Shown: positions 19,701-26,528 of the stretch, piece by piece
Layout of the letters: every line of letters starts with the position of its first letter
How positions within the stretch are numbered: the stretch's first letter is position 1
From: Phycisphaerae bacterium
GTDB taxonomy: Bacteria; Planctomycetota; Phycisphaerae; UBA1845
Direction of reading: 5' to 3'
NCBI GenBank assembly: GCA_029260015.1
Contig: JAJDEB010000032.1
Span: forward strand, 1 to 64,000
DNA: 64,000 nucleotides
The notes under the pieces: generated by a model
The model's database searches: none
Seen by the model: the letters and a program-made list of their open reading frames with translations, nothing else
What the model was told of the DNA's origin: nothing
Made by a program: the position numbers and the translations under genes

Positions 19701-20792
19701 ATCGCCCGTCTTCCCGGTCCACCGTTTCAATTTCTCGATCGCGTCACGGAAGTTCACGCCAAACCGTGGGAACTCAATGCTGACGGTTGGATCGAATGTC
19801 AGTACGACGTTCCTGCAGATGCGTGGTACTTCGGGGCGAATCGTCAGCGCAGCATGCCATTTGCCGTGCTCCTCGAAATCGCGTTGCAGCCGTGCGGATG
19901 GTTAGCAGCTTTCAAAGGCTCGGCGCTGGCAAGCGACGAGGATCTGAAATTTCGAAATCTCGATGGTGACGCGATCCTCTACCGCGAGGTCTTCCCCGAC
20001 GCGGGGACCCTGACCGTTCGCGCACGGATGACGCAGGTATCAAGAGCCGGCGGAATGCTCATCCAGAAATTCGACATGCAGGTCTGGCAGGGCGAGCGCA
20101 TCGTCTACGACGGCAACACCGCTTTCGGATTCTTCACCAAGGGCGCACTCGCCCGGCAGGTTGGAATCGGCGACCCCGAAAGCAAATGCTACCAACCCAA
20201 TGATGCCGAAATTGCCCGGGCGATTGCGGTTTCGTGGGAATCGTGCGATCCATTTACACCCGACGAAACAGCTACGCCACCAACCACCGGCGCGATGCTT
20301 CCTGGCAAGGCGTTTCAAATGATCGACCGCGTTGACCTGTTTGTCCCGGACGGCGGGTCAAAAGGGCTGGGATTCATACGAGGATCGAAGGATGTGGACC
20401 CGGATGAGTGGTTCTTCGCAGCTCACTTCTACCAGGATCCAGTATGTCCCGGATCGCTGGGACTCGAGTCGATGCTTCAGTTGTTGAAAATCGTAGCCAT
20501 CGAGCGATTTGGGTCTGACCTTGTATCCAGGAGTCATTTCACGCCGATTATCATTGGCGCGAAGCACACATGGTCGTATCGTGGTCAGATCATCCCAGCC
20601 AATCGGCGTGTCGAAGTTTGTGCCAATGTGACTTCGATCGAGGCTGGGGGCGGAAACGGAAACGAATTTGCATCATCTCCCACCGCAAGGGCCACCACCA
20701 TTAAGGCAAATGGTTGGCTGAGTGTTGACGGAATCACCATTTACGAAATGGGTGAATTCGGCATATCTTTGGTGCCAGATGGTCAGCAGTAG
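13707..20792 (+). CDS. pfaC: PfaC-like PUFA synthase subunit: KS-CLF-AT-(FabA-like hotdog DH x4)
   Basis: KS DAACASSLYAIKFA, HGTGTPLGDAVEF; second KS with no catalytic Cys (TMSADDNSGLRAL = CLF); AT FVYPGSGVHKLGMGRQ...AAIGYSLGETTSL; hotdog motifs PDQPLMLVDRILEVEG, CHFVDDMVMPGTLMYDCCVQTLRIF, PPFQFLDRVTEVHAKPW, KAFQMIDRVDLF...AHFYQDPVCPGSLGLESMLQLL. Confidence 0.9.
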   Translation: MSASSENSAFKDQPIAIVGLGGLFPEAPTLDAFLKLILSGTDTSRDVSPQRWVADPARICSAELKEDRPFHSRGCYIDDFAFDPSGFDLPVQLLNSLDPTFQFMLHASRAALGDGKTDSIDHKRIGAVLAAIALPTDATSALTREVLGREFERRLLGDQIKGGSQIEGHTDPINHHAVGLPAGIVCAGLGLGGGSFTLDAACASSLYAIKFACDELHAHRSDAMLAGGVNRPDCLYTQTGFTQLRALSRSGRCRPFDASADGLMVGEGAGAVLLKRLDDAVRDGDKIYGVIRGIGLSNDVAGSLLAADSEGQLRAMRQAYQQSGWSPADVDVIECHGTGTPLGDAVEFGSLCELWSQDKWSPGQCVLGSVKSNVGHLLTGAGIAGLLKTLLAMNAKTLPPSANFEQPSPKLGIDSSPFQVISKPTPWNTRDAGTPRRAAISAFGFGGINAHLLLEEFNESSKRKVSVSPTPIREKSNACIVGMSAHFGSISGIDEFESVVFSGTSTVAKRSDDRWRGAVDSADALSAVNGAYIDNVSVPIGEFKVPPAEIRESLPQQMLMLKVVAEALDDAGISRSALGPRFGCIIGMTLDASASNYHLRWAIPELARGWAATLGLQLSDDEFEAWVSDLQDEASQPLTSGRVVGSLGGMVASRIAREFGIGGPSLTMSADDNSGLRALELGARMLERGELDGVVIGAVDLPCDVRRILGDRGIYVEQQRVTPLDADSKGTLPSDGAVAMVLKRVADAKDARHYARLRGFGFAGGTAPGQVAKVVYRSAIDRACDDGNVESASVGMIETAGAGRPEFDALESEVLGALFEHDDSHAKCAITSAAASIGYSHAASGLASVASAALCLHRQTIAPIAEFSNLYDALAKHDRFYVARESQPWLRNRSEGRRRAGVSGISFHGECAHVILEEADASPISPTHRNQDEMQATVFRFGGASIAKLCSKFDELKQFIETHEGDIARLGGIWHEQHKANTADQEVATIVAGDLETLRASLLETKNRILSQPAQPIAGESGAYYVPEPMTDGELAFVYPGSGVHKLGMGRQHLLDWPVMAQRLDARFGHLADQFLPQWVMPRRLDYTGNWRRQAHAELSSDARRTIMSQVSYGSLVTDILRDAGIIPDAAIGYSLGETTSLIALGVWPDRDGMASRLMKSPLFASELAGECTAAAQHWKLGKNDAVSWTVFALNQPSDRVRKVIKKLDRAYLLIVNAPGECVVGGQRDQVERLIASLGCEGVELSGASAVHCPVVQEVVKQYRKLHLLETSVPKGTRFYSAAWGRSYDVTKETAADSITAQATDGFDFAKLISQAYEDGVRYFVEVGPQATCTRMIRSILGNQPHFAASASDHVDDERNPLMRLIAALVAHRVIDDVDGLYHHVSERPQKIQPANRPTVTIATGGPAFNPPTPVTAQRLAQAPQYDVPATITPDEPAATPAQVPVQSQQHYPTHTEEPMQDQLIATMAATNKATSDAHDTFLRFSKNAMNDLAEALTTRQQLLSQMNGAAEVKAPTTQIKTPQVSVPQTPVAFDREKCMEFAIGKVANVLGPDFAEVDQYPVRVRLPDQPLMLVDRILEVEGIKRSLGGGRVLTEKDVSAGDWYLDGGRMPISITVESGQADLFLCSYLGIDHAVKGTRSYRLLDATVRFHRGLPVPGEVIRYDIRIDRFVKQGDTYLFFFAFEGTIAGQPLLSMSGGCAGFFTEDEIRGSGGIIETAEERANKPGIPLDGLTELVPCCDIESYDERQVDALRAGDLAACFGEAFAGLPLAQPIKLPSGKMRLVHRVTELNTAGGRFGKGLIRAEADIHPDDWFLTCHFVDDMVMPGTLMYDCCVQTLRIFLMRIGWVAKHDSVAHEPVIGVSSALRCRGPVTRATKVVTYELHIKEMGYGPEPYVIADALMYGDGEKIVRFIDMSLKMTGTNKQKLDELWAGASNPTGQISRTDSDRKAVAPIGELVVSPNPKPAIYDYDRILAFSIGNPSEAFGDRYEVFDEQRRIARLPGPPFQFLDRVTEVHAKPWELNADGWIECQYDVPADAWYFGANRQRSMPFAVLLEIALQPCGWLAAFKGSALASDEDLKFRNLDGDAILYREVFPDAGTLTVRARMTQVSRAGGMLIQKFDMQVWQGERIVYDGNTAFGFFTKGALARQVGIGDPESKCYQPNDAEIARAIAVSWESCDPFTPDETATPPTTGAMLPGKAFQMIDRVDLFVPDGGSKGLGFIRGSKDVDPDEWFFAAHFYQDPVCPGSLGLESMLQLLKIVAIERFGSDLVSRSHFTPIIIGAKHTWSYRGQIIPANRRVEVCANVTSIEAGGGNGNEFASSPTARATTIKANGWLSVDGITIYEMGEFGISLVPDGQQ

Positions 20793-20811
20793 TTAGCACC
20801 GAGCACTCGTT

Positions 20812-21858
20812 TTGTTCATGAAATACGATAAGGTCAGGTTGGCATCCATTGGGTACGAACTCGCGCCCAACGTTGTCACGTCGGCGGAAATTGAAGAGCA
20901 ATTGGCGCCGTTGTACGACAAGTTCAGTCTGCGCCGAGGGCAATTGGAGCGCCTGACAGGCGTCACCGAACGGCGTTTCTGGGAGGCTGGCCAACCCATT
21001 TGGGTGCCCGCTGCAAAAGCCGGTAAGAAAGCGATCGACCTCGCGCGCATTTCTCCCGCTGATATTGGAATTTTCATCTACGCAGGCGTTTGCCGCGATA
21101 ATTTGGAACCGGCGACCGCATGCGCTGCTGCAGATAATCTTGGTGTGGGTCCTGCCGCAGAAGTGTTTGACGTCTCGAGCGCGTGTCTGGGAGTACTCTC
21201 AGGGATTGTTCGGATTGCCAACGCCATTGAACTCGGACAAACCCGTGCGGGGTTGGTAGTGGCCTGCGAATCGGCTCGCGAAATCGTTGAACAGACGATC
21301 GGTCGTTTACTCGAAGACCCCGATCCAGCGACATTCAAAAAATCCCTGGCAACCATGACCGGCGGGTCGGGTGCGGTTGGCGTTCTTCTGACCGACGATT
21401 CGTTTGGCGATCAGGGGCATCGACTGCTTGGCGGGGTCGCTCGCAGCGCACCGAAGTATCACGGTTTGTGTCGATGGGGGCCGGCCACCGGTGTTTCGGC
21501 TAGCGCTCCGATGGAAATGGAAACCGATGCTGCCGCCGTCCTAGAGCATGGGGTCAAATTGGGAGCGGAAACCTGGCAGGAATTCAAGTCAGTCTTGGGT
21601 TGGGGAAACGGTCAGCCCGATCGCATCGTCTGTCACCAGGTCGGTTCGTGGCATCGCAACGCCATTCTCAAAGCGTTCGAGTTCCCATCTGACGGCGACT
21701 ACGTGACGTTCTCCCATCTCGGTAACATCGGCACAGCGTCGCTACCCATGACGGCTGCCATGGCCGATGAGCGCGGGTTTCTGCAAACCGGACACAGAGT
21801 TGGTTTCTGCGGAATCGGCAGCGGACTGAATTGTCTGTTTCTCGGGTTCGACTGGTAG
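20812..21858 (+). CDS. 3-oxoacyl-ACP synthase III family protein, OleA-like
   Basis: LERLTGVTERRFWEAGQ, AGVCRDNLEPATAC, DVSSACLGVLSG (Cys), CHQVGSWHRN (His), SHLGNIGTASLP (Asn), CGIGSGLNCLFL. Confidence 0.85.
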   Translation: MFMKYDKVRLASIGYELAPNVVTSAEIEEQLAPLYDKFSLRRGQLERLTGVTERRFWEAGQPIWVPAAKAGKKAIDLARISPADIGIFIYAGVCRDNLEPATACAAADNLGVGPAAEVFDVSSACLGVLSGIVRIANAIELGQTRAGLVVACESAREIVEQTIGRLLEDPDPATFKKSLATMTGGSGAVGVLLTDDSFGDQGHRLLGGVARSAPKYHGLCRWGPATGVSASAPMEMETDAAAVLEHGVKLGAETWQEFKSVLGWGNGQPDRIVCHQVGSWHRNAILKAFEFPSDGDYVTFSHLGNIGTASLPMTAAMADERGFLQTGHRVGFCGIGSGLNCLFLGFDW

Positions 21859-21963
21859 AGGCCTCAGTTCAACACGGTCATAGTTGCAACACGAGCATAG
21901 ACAACTCGCGATGGATTCAGTAACCTCGGTAACTGACCGGGCGAAAACTTTGGGAGGATTCAA

Positions 21964-22776
21964 ATGAATCCGAGCGTATTCACGCCAAGAGTTTGGTGTC
22001 TGGTTTCATTCCTGGCGGCTTTGTCGCTTGCACTACCCTCCGAGGCCCAACAAAAAGATGGCGATCCACCCACCAAGAAAACGTATCGGGGGGTCATCGG
22101 TCCGGACAGCGAGAAGATTCGCGTAGAAGGTGACAAGACGTTTGTGTGGGGTGGAAAGAACCCGAAAACCGGAGAAGAGGAATGGTACGACTTCACAGGC
22201 GCGCCCTTTGCCGCTTCGGAACTTCAGTTCGGTATCGGCAAATACCGCATCGTAGCAATCGATGATCCGGTGTATGTCAAGCCTACAGACCAGAGGCTCA
22301 TGGCGGGGCCAGTCAGCCCATATCGAAAAGATGAACGACCATCAAAGATTGATGAAATCATGGTGATCGGCTGGGCCGAGGGCGACGACGTTCGAGCATA
22401 TCCGATTTCACTTCTCGATCGGCACGAGTTGGTCAACGATACGATTGGCGGAAAACCAGTGACGGTAGGGTGGTGACCGCTGGCTAAACTGTCCGTGGTT
22501 CACGGACGCGAAACAAACGGGAAACTGGATTCATTCGGTGTCAGCGGATTCGTCCACAAAGATGTCTTTTTGATCTACGATCATGCCACCCAAAGCCTTT
22601 GGTATCCGCTGGACGATGAAAAATGGACCGCGATAAGCGGAAAACGCAAGGGTGAGACGATATCATTTCTTGCGGAGCCTGCTCCGGTTTCTCTCGGAGA
22701 ATGGCGCAAGAAGCATCCCGACACCAAAGTGCTGCTCGGTTCAAAGTCACGGCTGGAAAAGCAAGGGAGTGGATGA
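21964..22776 (+). CDS. DUF3179-domain secreted protein with in-frame UGA at 22474-22476 (candidate selenocysteine codon; otherwise a nonsense-interrupted gene)
   Basis: ORFs 21964-22476 and 22495-22776 share one frame and together give one DUF3179 domain: VIGWAEGDDVRAYPISLLDRHELVNDTIGGKPVTVGW-U-PLAKLSVVHGRETNGKLDSFGVSGFVHKDVFLIYDHATQSLWYPL; N-terminal signal peptide. Confidence 0.75.
22488..22507 (+). promoter_or_regulatory. candidate bacterial SECIS-like hairpin (CTGTCCGTGGTTCACGGACG)
   Basis: GTCCGTG-GTT-CACGGAC, 7 bp perfect stem with G first in the apical loop; loop about 21 nt after the UGA. Confidence 0.5.
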
Positions 22777-22807
22777 GCAGGCCTGCGAAACGAGCGATGG
22801 GCGGCGC

Positions 22808-23716
22808 TTAGTCTCCAGTCGGGAGTTTGATCGTGAAGATCGTTCCTTTGCCAACTTCGCTTGCGACCTGAATGGTTCCGCGATGTTCTTCGATAATGTC
22901 GCGGCACATGGTTAGTCCCAACCCGACACCACTCTTGTTTGGGCGGTTCTTTTTGGTGCTATAGAATTCCCCAAAAATCGCATCGAGCGAATCGGCGGGG
23001 ATTCCGGAACCATTGTCTCGAAAGCTGATCGAAACCATTTCGTCATCGATTCGCTGAGCCGCAATCGTGATGCGACCATGCCGGTGTTCGATCGCCTGCC
23101 GGGCGTTTGAGAGCAGATTGAAGAAAACCTGCTGCATCTGCTTTGGGTCGGCGAGGAACGTCAAGGAATCGTCAATCTCGGTAATGAACTCGATGTTATC
23201 CTTGGACAGATCGCGAATTAGACACTCGCGGGCGTCGTCGATGGCCCCTTTAATATTGACGCGTTCGACCTTGTTGGCTTCGTTGGCGGCCAACCCGAGA
23301 ATCCGATCGGACATCGCGGTCATAATCCCCGTCTGCTTCAACGTGATCCGAAGGGCTTTGGCCATCAACTCCGGATCCTGCGAATCGATGGCATATTGGG
23401 CATAACCGACTACCGGCGACATGAGGTTGTTGAATTCATGGGCCAACATGGTGGCAGCCGTCCCCAATGAGGCGAGTCGCTGAGCCTGTCTCGTCTGATC
23501 CTTGAGATGCTCGAACTGAGATTCAAGCACGTCAAACTGTTCCTGCAAACGCAGCTCGGTGGCGTTAAATTGCGAAGGTTCCAAGGAATGCGGCGATCGG
23601 GAAGCATGCGATTGATCGGCGCTCTGGGATGTCGATGCGTTGTGCGCAGCATCGCTTTCCGATTGCATGCTCATCGACATATGACGTGGGTTGGGTGGTA
23701 CTCTGGTTTTTTGCAT
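22808..23716 (-). CDS. sensor histidine kinase (HisKA + HATPase_c)
   Basis: LASLGTAATMLAHEFNNLMSPVVGYAQYA; FFNLLSNARQAIEHR; FRDNGSGIPADSLDAIFGEFYSTK; GVGLGLTMCRDIIEEHRG. Confidence 0.93.
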   Translation of the reverse strand: MQKTRVPPNPRHMSMSMQSESDAAHNASTSQSADQSHASRSPHSLEPSQFNATELRLQEQFDVLESQFEHLKDQTRQAQRLASLGTAATMLAHEFNNLMSPVVGYAQYAIDSQDPELMAKALRITLKQTGIMTAMSDRILGLAANEANKVERVNIKGAIDDARECLIRDLSKDNIEFITEIDDSLTFLADPKQMQQVFFNLLSNARQAIEHRHGRITIAAQRIDDEMVSISFRDNGSGIPADSLDAIFGEFYSTKKNRPNKSGVGLGLTMCRDIIEEHRGTIQVASEVGKGTIFTIKLPTGD

Positions 23717-23953
23717 CGGATACTCTTGGTTTGGGGTTCCAACATGTTATCGGCTGGTGTTGGAGCGAGACTTGAAGCGATGATTTGAAGTCGTGTTGAA
23801 GCGAAATACCGGGGCAAAACTGCAACGATATGAACCATTGAGTTCATACAAATCTCAAAGACTTCCCAGTCGCTCCATGCGCCCCAGAGTGTACGTTGCC
23901 GACCCTGCTCCTCAATCATCGAACTCCTGAACTGTCACGCTTTCGCACCCTTC

Positions 23954-24107
23954 CGTCATTCCCGCGCACGCGGGAATCCAGAACGGCTCAAAAAGGCTCC
24001 ACTGGTCTTTTTACCAGGTGTGGTCGAGATGGACCTTGTACTACTAGAAGCATTTATTGGGTAAGGATGACGCATGAATCTGGATTCCCGCGTGCGCGGG
24101 AATGACG
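23954..24107. repeat. MITE-like element with perfect 29 bp terminal inverted repeats
   Basis: CGTCATTCCCGCGCACGCGGGAATCCAGA at 23954-23982 and its exact reverse complement at 24079-24107; each arm contains palindrome ATTCCCGCGCACGCGGGAAT. Confidence 0.88.
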
Positions 24108-24131
24108 ACGTGGCTTTGTTGATCGACCGCG

Positions 24132-25259
24132 CTATAGCACGCGGTCGATCCAGCCGCCACCGATGACTTCGTCGCCGTGATACAGCACCAACGCCTGACC
24201 GGGCGTGATGGCGGATTGTGGCTCGTCAAACTCTACGCGCAAAGTGCCATCAGGTGACGCAGTGGCTGTACAAGTCGCGGCTTGGTGCTGGTAGCGGATT
24301 TGACCCTCGCAGCGAATAGGCTTTGTCGGTGGGCCCGATACGAAGTTTGCACCGGATGCCAGCAGGCCAGTGTGCAGCAAATCATCTCGCTCGCCCAGCA
24401 CAACGGTGTTATTCAACACATCGAGCTGCGTGACGTAGACCGGCTTACCTGCAGCCACTCCCAACCCGCGACGCTGCCCGATTGTAAAGTTGGCGACGCC
24501 ATCGTGATCGCCGAGAACTTTTCCCTCGGTGTCTTCAATGTTGCCAGGCTTAAACGCATCGGGTCGTCTTTCGCGAACCACTCGGGCATAGTCGCGATCC
24601 GGTACGAAGCAGATCTCGACGGAATCCGGTTTGTTGTGGACCGGTAAACCGAAGCGCTCTGCCGCCTCGCGAACTTCGTTCTTCTGCAAGTGGCCAATTG
24701 GGAACATCGCGCGATCGAGCATTTCCGAACGCACACCGAACAGGAAGTACGATTGGTCTTTTCGATGATCGATGCCGCGACGCAATCGCGTTTGACCATC
24801 CTCACGGTCGAGACGGGCGTAGTGACCCGTGGCGACGAATTGACAGCCGAGCATGTCGGCGTATTCGACGAGCTTCCCGAACTTCAGCCAAGTGTTGCAC
24901 TGCACGCAAGGATTGGGGGTGCGGCCAGCCGCGTACTCATCGGCGAAGTAGTCGATCAGCCGTTCAAAATCGGGCTTGAAGTTCAGCACATAAAACGGGA
25001 TGTCGAGCATGCCGGCGACGAATCGGGCGTCGGCAGCGTCAGATGCGCTGCAGCATCCTTGATGCGAACGTTTGGGATTTTCGACATCGGTCGAACACGC
25101 CTCGTCTTCGGGCATCTCCACGCCGACGCGCATGAACAAGCCCATCACCTCGTACCCTTGCTCCCGAAGCAAGCACGCGGTGACGCTCGAATCGACCCCG
25201 CCGCTCATCGCGACAAGGACCTTCGGTTTGCTATTTGGGTTTTCAGTGGGGCTGACCAT
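24132..25259 (-). CDS. mnmA: tRNA-specific 2-thiouridylase
   Basis: VLVAMSGGVDSSVTACLLREQGYEVMGLFMR; TPNPCVQCNTWLKFGKL; FVATGHYARL; QSYFLFGV; NFTIGQRRGLG. Confidence 0.96.
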   Translation of the reverse strand: MVSPTENPNSKPKVLVAMSGGVDSSVTACLLREQGYEVMGLFMRVGVEMPEDEACSTDVENPKRSHQGCCSASDAADARFVAGMLDIPFYVLNFKPDFERLIDYFADEYAAGRTPNPCVQCNTWLKFGKLVEYADMLGCQFVATGHYARLDREDGQTRLRRGIDHRKDQSYFLFGVRSEMLDRAMFPIGHLQKNEVREAAERFGLPVHNKPDSVEICFVPDRDYARVVRERRPDAFKPGNIEDTEGKVLGDHDGVANFTIGQRRGLGVAAGKPVYVTQLDVLNNTVVLGERDDLLHTGLLASGANFVSGPPTKPIRCEGQIRYQHQAATCTATASPDGTLRVEFDEPQSAITPGQALVLYHGDEVIGGGWIDRVL

Positions 25260-25339
25260 GACGACATTGTAGCCGATGGCGCTTGATCTTCCATCGACGA
25301 TTGAATCGCCCGAAGGACGATATCTGGCGACGTTCTTAA

Positions 25340-26455
25340 CTATTTGTCTGCCGGTTTGGCGTCTTTGGGGGTTGTGTACGCCTTCTGCTGGTTGACGATT
25401 CTGGATCGCTGATTTTTGGTGGGCAGGCGCTCGATGCGGGCTGATAACTCGCGAAACATCGTATCGAGGGGGCCATACAACTCGACCATATTCTGTTCGA
25501 CCTTTTCAGGATCGACACCCTCGGGGTTGGCGATCTTGGCTTCGAGTTTGGCGATCAGGTCGCGTCGTTTGTACACATGGTCGAATGCACGGTTCAGCAT
25601 TTCCCGCAGCATCGACATGGCCGTGTTCCGCTGACTCTGATCGAGTTCAAAATGATCGCAGTAGTTGCGAACGTATTGCTCCCACGCCCCGAATTCATTC
25701 TTGACGCGCTCGGGAAACTGTTCGATGGCAGCCCGTTTGAATCGATCGCTCTTTTCGTCGTTCGTTTTGATCTGTGCAAACCAGCGACCGGTGGGGTCGA
25801 GTCCTTCGGGCATGGTTTGCCCTTCCGGATTCCACCATTCCTTTTCCTCGAATTTGCCTACGCTCCATCGCCGCAATCGACTTTGAAAACGCTCCAGCGA
25901 TGCACGCCTTTCGACGCGATGCTCATCAAAGATGGCTTGCTGATCGGCGTCGAGTGCCGATCGAAACGCAAACTCGCCTTCCAACAGTTTGCCGAGCACC
26001 AATCGATACACCGGAGTCGCCCGCGCCGCCCAATCCGAAACTTGTTCGGGCGTTGGTGGAGCTTGCGCTAGATTAGCGGAGGCGTACTCATTCATAAGCG
26101 GCTGAATGTCAGTCCGGTTTTCGTGCATGAAATCCGTCCAGCGCGTGACCATGTTTTGCTGAATCGTCGCCGCTTGTTCGGGTCTCAAATCGTACGTTTC
26201 GGTCGCTTCATCGATAGACCGCTTCACAAAAAGCTCGATCATGTGATCGGTCGGCCAGAATCCGTCGAGCAGTTTCGGATCGGCATGGGGGTCGGGCTGC
26301 ATCGGTGGAAACACCGGAGGGGGCGACTGCCGCGCACGAGGCGGGGCATCCGGATAGGTCGGTGCAATGGGTTTGGGTTCCGATTGGGCAAGCACTATCG
26401 GTGTAAGGGCCCACATGCCCACCCATCCCAACAAAATGGCGTTTCGATTGCTCAT
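25340..26455 (-). CDS. hypothetical secreted protein
   Basis: Signal peptide MSNRNAILLGWVGMWALTPIVLAQ; no recognised domain. Confidence 0.55.
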   Translation of the reverse strand: MSNRNAILLGWVGMWALTPIVLAQSEPKPIAPTYPDAPPRARQSPPPVFPPMQPDPHADPKLLDGFWPTDHMIELFVKRSIDEATETYDLRPEQAATIQQNMVTRWTDFMHENRTDIQPLMNEYASANLAQAPPTPEQVSDWAARATPVYRLVLGKLLEGEFAFRSALDADQQAIFDEHRVERRASLERFQSRLRRWSVGKFEEKEWWNPEGQTMPEGLDPTGRWFAQIKTNDEKSDRFKRAAIEQFPERVKNEFGAWEQYVRNYCDHFELDQSQRNTAMSMLREMLNRAFDHVYKRRDLIAKLEAKIANPEGVDPEKVEQNMVELYGPLDTMFRELSARIERLPTKNQRSRIVNQQKAYTTPKDAKPADK

Positions 26456-26528
26456 GCTTCTATTGTACACCATTCAGATTGCTTGGGTGCGTGACCGCAA
26501 TGGGTGCGGATTGGAACCGATATTCACA

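Noticed and set aside
22495-22776. Independent small gene starting at GTG 22495
   Set aside because: Same frame as 21964-22476 and continues the DUF3179 domain; better explained by UGA recoding (or a nonsense mutation) than by a separate gene.
24690-25286. 198 aa + strand ORF
   Set aside because: Antisense to well-supported mnmA; no domain features.
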